Assembly: GCA_037951105.1 (NCBI GenBank)
Contig: JBAMJV010007237.1
Location: 41,442-105,441 of the forward strand
Origin: Echinarachnius parma
Lineage: Eukaryota; Echinodermata; Echinoidea; Clypeasteroida; Echinarachniidae
Length of the DNA stretch: 64,000 nt
Direction of reading: 5' to 3'
Below are positions 57,940 through 64,000 of the stretch, piece by piece (the first letter of the stretch is position 1; each line of letters starts with the position of its first letter). Both the position numbers and the translations under genes were made by a program. The notes below the pieces were generated by a model, which was not told the DNA's origin, searched no databases, and was given only the letters and a program-made list of their open reading frames with translations.

Positions 57940-60050
57940 CTTTTTAAAGATGTCCAAATTGAAAGCAGTTTGAAAGTGCCAACTACTACCATCTCTCGGG
58001 ACGTAAACACTGCCCCCACATGGTTTACCACTTGGGCAAATGTCTGGACTTGGATATCCAGGTGTATTTTTGGCGATAATATTTCTCCCTCAAATATTTT
58101 ATCTAGGTGCATTTTTATAAATATTTTTCTCCCTAAAATATTTTGAAAACAAAAATCATGACTGTGTACTTTTAAAAAAAATATTAGAATCTCTAAGATC
58201 GTACATAATGGATATTAATTATCAAACGGTTTATTATTATTATACGAATGGGTAAAAGTTGCAGCCTGCATTGTTGATTTTGACTTTTTACAGTTATTTT
58301 ATTTCTATTTTAATATGAGAGTCGTATACAGCCTAGCTTTCGATCCTAGCAGAATCTTCGTCAGGGCACAAATGACAGTTACTACAGAAAAAACACAGAA
58401 TTCTGTGTTTTTTCTGTAGTAACTGTAGTAACTGTCATTTGTGCCCTGACGAAGATTCTGCTAGGATCGAAAGCTAGGCTGTATACGACTCTCATTTTAC
58501 CACATTGGCGATTTTTTTTAGTAAACAATCAGTTTTCAGCAGTATTTTCCATATTCTATTTTAATATAATATAGTACAAACAATATTGTTTTTATGCTGA
58601 TAGAATGAAAGAGTAAGGGAAGGGATTATGGTGAATCCTCCATACAGGAACGGGGTAAGTGAAAATGGTACAAACATTATAATACTTTAATAAAATATTA
58701 AAGTCTCTGACAGTTTTCCAAATTGAAAGCGGGTTGAAATTGTCATCTCTGGGGACGTAAACACTGCCCTGCACATTGTTTACCAAGACAACCCTCTGGA
58801 CTTGAATATCCAGGTGTATTTCTGCGATATCTCTCCTCAAATATTTTGAAGGAAAAAAACATGACCGTAAATAAGGAACTACAGTACAGATAGGAATCAT
58901 GAAGTTACTGACATAATGAATAACATGGCAAAGGATTATTATATCCCATGTCAATACAAAACAAATATCAAGAAACTGATATAAAGGAAATATGGATAAA
59001 TACAAATCTTGCAAATTGTAGAAATTGTATTAAAACGAAAGAGTAGGGAGAAAATTAATTATATTTTGATATGTCCATGGCGCTAGGAAGAGGGTTTGTG
59101 AAATAGTGAAAAGGCGATAATTCTACAAATAATTGTCTGGACTTGAACATCCAGGTGTATTTCTGCGATATCTCTCCTCAAATATTTTGAAAACAAAAAA
59201 CATGACACTCGCTGTAAATAAGAAACTACAGTATAGATAGGATCAAATAATGAAGTTACTGACATAATAAATAACTCGGCAAAGGATTATTATATCCTAC
59301 AAGAAAACATTAACCAAAGATAGTGATATAAACAAAATATGGATGAATACAAATCTTGCAAATTGTAGTAATTATATTGGAAAGAAAGAGTAGGGAGAAA
59401 ATTATTATAGTTTGTAACGTCCATGGCGATAGGAAGAGGGTTTGTGAAATGGTGGAAAGGCAATAATTCTATTAATATTTAAACCAAAGTCTGCAAACAT
59501 TTTCCAAATTGAGAGCGGGTTGAAATTGGCATCTCTGGGGATGAAACACTGCCCCATACATTACTAACCAAAGTTACTGTCTGGATTTGAATATCCAGGT
59601 GAATATTTGCCATAATATTTCTCCCTCAAATATTTTGAAAACAAAAAAACATATGTTTGTGAACTATAGATCGGAATCATAAAGTTACTGACAAAATGAA
59701 TAACACGATAATGGATTACTATATCATACAAGAAAACATTAACCAAAGATATTGATATTATTAGGAATACTAATATAAACAATTAAAAAGGAATTCTATA
59801 AATAATATTAGAGAAAAGAAGAAACCAGAAAATGATATTTTGATATGTCCATGGCGAAAGGAAGAGGGTTTGTGAAATGGTGAAAAGGCGATAATTCTAT
59901 TAATATTTCAAACCAAAGTCTGCAAACATTTTCCAAATTGAGAGCGGGTTGAAATTGGCATCTCTGTGGATGAAACACTGCCCCATACATTGCTAACCAA
60001 AGTTACTGTCTGGATTTGTATATCCAGGTGTAACAATATTTTTATGATAT
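57940..60050. repeat. Diverged tandem array of five ~300-750-bp-spaced units
   Basis: 'CTGGACTTGAATATCCAGGT' or close variants occur near 58044, 58797, 59131, 59580 and 60010. They are embedded in a longer unit containing 'TTTTCCAAATTGA.AGCGGGT', 'CATCTCTGGGGA', 'CAAATATTTTGAAAACAAAA' and 'AAAGTTACTGACA.AATGAAT'. Minus-strand frames give related peptides ('IHLDIQ.Q', 'GSV') but shift frame between copies, so a coding origin is not supported. Element Q sits between units 1 and 2. Confidence 0.7.
58315..58495. repeat. Element Q: 86-bp near-perfect palindrome without spacer
   Basis: The left arm 58315-58400 and the right arm 58401-58495 are exact inverse copies except for a 9-bp direct duplication ('GTAGTAACT') in the right arm. 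The centre is ACAGAATTCTGT. It contains 'CTGACGAAG...GGATCGAAA' on the + strand in the right arm. Confidence 0.9.
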
Positions 60051-60587
60051 AGGAAAGGTGAGTCAGTAGTGGCTAGCCACACCTGGGGGCCTATATGGAT
60101 AAAAAACTTACGTTGCGATGAGGCGCAATAGACTTTGTTAATCCATTATTTATAAATACCTTCAGATGGTGTGGTTTTTTTAGGTTTAGAGGCCTATCGC
60201 ATCGGACAGGTTGTGTGTGGTTTTTGTTTTGTTTTGTTATTCAATGTTTTTTGGGGTGATATTTATATGGAAAAATATGTTTTGTTTTGTCATACAATTT
60301 TGTATGATGAATGCTACGGCAAATATTAAAACAACAACAAATAGTGTTATAAATGTTAAATAATGTTACATTCACAAGGATAAACTCAGAATTGTGCTTT
60401 TTGTGAACTCATTGTCTGTTATCGTACTTTGTATTATTGTATTATTATATTTTAAATTTGTTATCGGGTTTTCAGTTACAGAAGGTGAAAATGGCGATAC
60501 ACATAGCCTAGACTTCTACCATATGTATTGATCAAAGTAATGTCTTCGCCATGACAAAAGCAGAATGTGGTATCTTGGAGCAGTTAA

Positions 60588-60659
60588 CCTGTTCCCTACT
60601 AGATATCTCAATTCCCTTCGAATTAATATAGGACCAATCAAGTTCCCGTAAGCAAAGGG
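60588..60659. mobile_element. Family B mini-MITE
   Basis: 72 bp, TTAA at 60584-60587 and 60660-60663. Another, 60964-61036, follows TTAA 60960-60963 and ends in TTAT. Confidence 0.75.
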
Positions 60660-61122
60660 TTAAAAGAACCTATAGTGGGTACCTGGGCCAATATTCATGA
60701 ATCCCCACTAGCTTAGTTTCATGCTATGTCTATTTTTGATGAGTGGCTATTACACATGATCCTGTAGTAGTACTAACTAGGGTTAATTAGTAGGTACCGA
60801 AGGCTAACCTAGCCTAACCATAATTGGGGAAAAAGGAAAAATTTCTTGCTGCTCACCAAAGTGTATGATCTGAAATAGATTTAGCATGAAACTAAAGCTA
60901 GCAGGGTTTATGAATATGGGCTGTGGTATACTAAAGCAAACTGTACAGAAGTTATCAACTTAACCCGTTGCTTACGGGAGCCAAGAAGGCTATGTACATA
61001 GTCTATGGCAACTTCAGAATCTCGAAGGGAACGGGTTATTAAAAGTAAAGTTAGTGAAAGAGTAAAGAAATATTATAATACGTGTGGTTTGCGGTTGCAC
61101 CATGTGAGATGGGTGGATTGGT

Positions 61123-61293
61123 GAGTCCTGAAAAGGACTATGGTAGTCCTACAAAGAACTGTTGGTAGTCCTAGAAAGGACTGTTGGGATAGTCCTGAAA
61201 AGGACTGTTGGTATTCTTTCTAGGAGAGCCCTAAAAAGGACAGTTGGTAGTCCTAGAAAGGACTGTTGATAGTCCTAGAAATGACTGTTGGTA
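61123..61293. repeat. Seven-unit array of small hairpins
   Basis: Units of ~20-26 bp read AGTCCTAGAAAGGACT (self-complementary stem, 4-base loop) joined by 'GTTGGT'. Units lie near 61124, 61144, 61168, 61190, 61227, 61247 and 61270. RNA from either strand would form a row of short hairpins. Confidence 0.85.
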
Positions 61294-61323
61294 TTGCGAG
61301 GAGAGGGTGGATGGTAGGAGGGG

Positions 61324-61362
61324 CTCGACGTTTCGAATAGGTTGACTATCCGTCGTCAGAGG
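61324..61362 (-). other. Possible degenerate hammerhead-ribozyme-like motif
   Basis: The minus strand reads CTGACGA-C-GGATAG-tcaac-CTATTC-GAAA-CGTC. This has the hammerhead core strings CUGANGA and GAAA around a 6-bp stem (one G-U) with a 5-base loop. An extra C at the base of stem II and the absence of an obvious stem I argue against a standard active ribozyme. Confidence 0.25.
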
Positions 61363-61752
61363 AAAGAAATATTTTTTTAAAAGGCGACAAGATATATACC
61401 AAACTTAATTAACGAGTAAGGAAAAACCGGGATCATACGGTAGAGTTAGTTACATGCACAATGCCACAGTCAACAGTAACTGAGATGATATGAACTCACA
61501 TGGGAGGTGTCTGTAACATAACAGTACACCAATTTATGGGACAGTGAAGGATGGGTTTCAACAAATTACATTTGGTGAACTTTATTTTTCAACTGCTAAG
61601 CTGAAATGGTGGTGTAGGCCCCTCCCCCCCCCCCCCCTTTTTTTCTCTTTTTTTTTTTTTACAGCTCTTTGGTTTGCAGCCATTTTGTCTATATTCCAAT
61701 ATGGTCTAATAGTCATTGTGTCTAATGATCAGTTTGGCTATTGACATTTTAA

Positions 61753-61826
61753 CCCATTGCCTACAGGAACCTGGTGAGCCCTGTATTAATGACTCAATGG
61801 GGATTGCACAATCTAGAAGGAATGTG
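61753..61826. mobile_element. Family B mini-MITE, 'TATTAA' subfamily
   Basis: TTAA at 61749-61752 and 61827-61830. Interior 'CCCTGTATTAATGACTCAAT'. Confidence 0.75.
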
Positions 61827-61949
61827 TTAATCTATATTTCCATTTTGTCTAATTCATATTTAACCCTAACATTTAGGTTAATTTCACATTTTTCAAAAAC
61901 ATTTAGTTTGATAACAGTAACAGCCATGTCATTCTGAATGGTTCAATAT

Positions 61950-62560
61950 ATTTGTTTAGCTGTGTCGTTTGTGGGTTTGAGAGAACCGCATTTTGGTTGA
62001 ATAATTAACAAACATTTTTTCTTATTTTCTGTATAATGAACATTTCTAAATGTATTCCATAATGTTGAAAGCTTCATAATGCAGGAAGCATCGTAATCAA
62101 TTTGTAAAAAGCTTTAATAGCACATCCCATGTTTATTTAGCCTTGTTTGGTAAGTGGATTTGAGATACATATTTGAGTTAAATGATTGACAAAGAAAATG
62201 TTCAGATTACATAATGATCAAAATGTGCTTCATAATGTTGAAAGGTTCATAATGCTGAAAGGATCATAGTCTATGTAAGAATGAAAGGTTTGTAAACAGA
62301 GCATATATATTTAATGTGTGTTTAGCTGAATTGGGTTTGTGGATTTGAGATACATACTTGAGTTAAATCATTAACGAAACATGATCTTATTTTGTTCTTA
62401 AATGAACATTAATGTATGTCATTATGTTGAAAGGTTCATAATCTATATTGATAAAATATTAGCAACATTGCAATTTGTGAAGGTTTCATGTTTGTATAGC
62501 TGTGCAGGGTTTGTGGCTGTGGGTGTAGGAGAAACATTTTTCAGTTGTAGATTATATGAT
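61950..62560. repeat. Four-unit ~180-bp tandem repeat
   Basis: Units start 'TTTAGCTGTG..GGTTTGTGG' near 61954, 62136, 62321 and 62496 (182, 185, 175 bp). Each includes 'TTTGAGATACATA.TTGAGTT' and 'CATAATGTTGAAAGGTTCAT' variants. Confidence 0.75.
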
Positions 62561-63169
62561 AATAACAAGGGAGAATGTACATGCCAATGAAATGTTCACA
62601 GAAAGAATGTGGTGGATTTACCAAGATAAGAATGTGCATTGTAGTGTATTGTCAATTCTTTCTTTCTTTCATCTAAATATATGTAACTATGCAATAAACA
62701 ATTTGCATTTTCTTGCAACTGACCTATTGTGTTTTTGTGTGTAGTTTTCAACAATTATTTTAATGCATGTTCATATCTATCAGTGTAACTCTCTTGTTGA
62801 ATTCTTTTGCAAGTTGAGATGTAGAACTTACAAGAGATAATTAGGATCTTTTAAGCTAACGAAGGGAAATTGCGCGCTTCCTCAATAGGGCATATTAATT
62901 TACACTACATGTCCATAATTTGTGTCTTAATCCTTTCCATTATTTCTCTTGTCACAGCAAATTCAAAGTAATTTTCCACAACAAACGTGTGTAACACATG
63001 ACATAATAAGATCTTTAAGTAGTTTCATCCCAAATTATGGGGATCCCATAAGGTTCATTATGGTCTGCAAAGTTCTCATAGGCAATGGGTTAAAACCTGC
63101 TGCACATTGACACGGTGGCAGGATACTTTCATGATCCTTCGCAAATTATCACGCTTACAGCTTAACTCG

Positions 63170-63450
63170 AAAAAGGAAAAAATGAGAACAGGATATTTTC
63201 TAATCCCTTTGATATTAACAACTTTCAGCAACTGCAGACAGAAGCACATGTTCACAACCTAACTCTTTTTTTTGTTATGCATCATACTTTTTCTGCTCAA
63301 TACTTAAATAAAATGAAAGCCCCCCCCCCCCCTCCCCCCCAAAAAAAACAAACAAACAAACAAAAGAAGAAAAAAAGAGGGAATTTGTTTCTAATCCCTA
63401 TGAAATTAACAACTTTCAGCAAAAGCAAGCTACGCACATGTTACAGTTTA
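63170..63450. repeat. Two-copy duplication, ~197-bp offset
   Basis: 'TTCTAATCCCT.TGA.ATTAACAAC' plus 'TTTCAGCAA' near 63190 and 63388. C-rich and A-rich runs (63319-63360) lie between. Confidence 0.7.
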
Positions 63451-63561
63451 ACCCATTCGGGACTGGTTCCATATATAAACTCTACCTGTGGTCTGCGTAT
63501 ATGCATACAAATGAAATGGTCTTCAACATGTTGATTCATCTCTATGCATTACCGTTTCAGT

Positions 63562-63806
63562 CATGCAGCCTTAGGGGGGAGGGGGAGGGGGGGGGGGGGG
63601 AGAGATTTCATTAGAAATTCATGCTCCAAACAAAAAATTAAAACTTTCAAAATGCATAACTGCGAGATTGAGAATTCTTGCTCCTCTACAAAAATCAACA
63701 AAATAGAGAACAAAATTATATAAAATTCATACCAGGAAGAACCGGTTTTAACTGTTAATCTTTGTCATTGTCTGCCTGCCCCCCGCCCCCCCCCCCCCCC
63801 CCCCCC
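63562..63806. repeat. G-rich and C-rich homopolymer tracts
   Basis: A G-rich stretch at ~63574-63601 and C runs at ~63779-63806. Sequence between is AT-rich with no gene. Confidence 0.8.
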
Positions 63807-63849
63807 TCCGCTGAAAAGTGCCTTGCCCTTGGTCCTTGTCCCCATCAGA

Positions 63850-64000
63850 GCTAACCCTTTGCCTGCAGAAACTTGGTGGGTTATGTACAAAGTCTTACAG
63901 AGGGTAAAAATCGCAAAGGGAATGGGGGTAACCCGTTCAGGATGGATTTTGCTACATTGTACAACGTGTATTCTCCATAGACCCAAGCCTGAGTTTTCGG
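63850..64000. mobile_element. Family B element abutting a family A element cut by the window edge
   Basis: B (~63854-63928, 'GGTGGGTTATGTACAAAGTC') ends at GTAA, where an A element begins (CCCGTTCAGGATGG). A runs off the window. Confidence 0.7.

Overview
The window is non-coding-rich metazoan nuclear DNA. Only one exon can be called as coding with confidence. The rest is AT-rich intergenic or intronic sequence packed with small inverted-repeat DNA elements, simple-sequence tracts, poly(G)/poly(C) runs and local tandem duplications. The intron/exon structure, gene sparsity and repeat types (hairpin MITEs, TAA-tailed units with a 'TTTATATAGCGC' core, GGACGG-repeat units) suggest a large marine invertebrate genome. 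I favour an echinoderm-like deuterostome, perhaps a brittle star or sea star, but I cannot prove it from sequence alone. No bacterial-type operons, CRISPR arrays, rRNA genes, viral genes or intact transposases were seen.

The gene: a minus-strand exon (48575-45690) carries a good start codon, 825 codons of mostly disordered, Ser/Pro/Gln-rich protein, and the first half of a LIM zinc finger. It is cut by a consensus splice donor inside the LIM domain. The rest of the gene must lie at lower coordinates, inside or beyond the window, and I did not find it.

The repeats, left to right. 0-7 kb: piggyBac-like TTAA-flanked MITEs (families A, B, D, E), the ~310-bp family C and the AAAT-flanked element F. 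7-12 kb: a 222-bp KpnI-palindrome element W, then a diverged tandem array (7.6-12.04 kb). That array is interrupted by a 1754-bp CpG-rich insertion and, separately, by a 72-bp B element whose empty site is visible in sister units. 12-16 kb: family H, a TAA-repeat unit, GT-rich sequence and local duplications. 16.3-22.5 kb: a ~6-kb simple-sequence domain, purine-rich on the + strand to ~21.4 kb and then switching to pyrimidine-rich, with (GAT)n and (GAAC)n/(GAAA)n arrays. 22.5-34 kb: MITEs of families A, B, D, H, J, K and V, a ~0.45-kb tandem duplication and a tandem array of B elements with ~307-bp higher-order period. 34.7-37.5 kb: GGACGG-tailed modules with a stable hairpin, then a 1.6-kb foldback element. 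38-45.2 kb: more TTAA elements, ending in a 439-bp near-complete hairpin. 45.2-49.7 kb: the gene and a 437-bp CpG-rich element upstream. 49.7-64 kb: more tandem duplications, hairpin MITEs, an 86-bp near-perfect palindrome and a cluster of hairpin units next to a weak hammerhead-like motif.

The main biological story is a community of at least seven unrelated short elements that all use TTAA. They insert into one another and abut while sharing a single TTAA, consistent with mobilisation by piggyBac-type transposase(s) encoded elsewhere.
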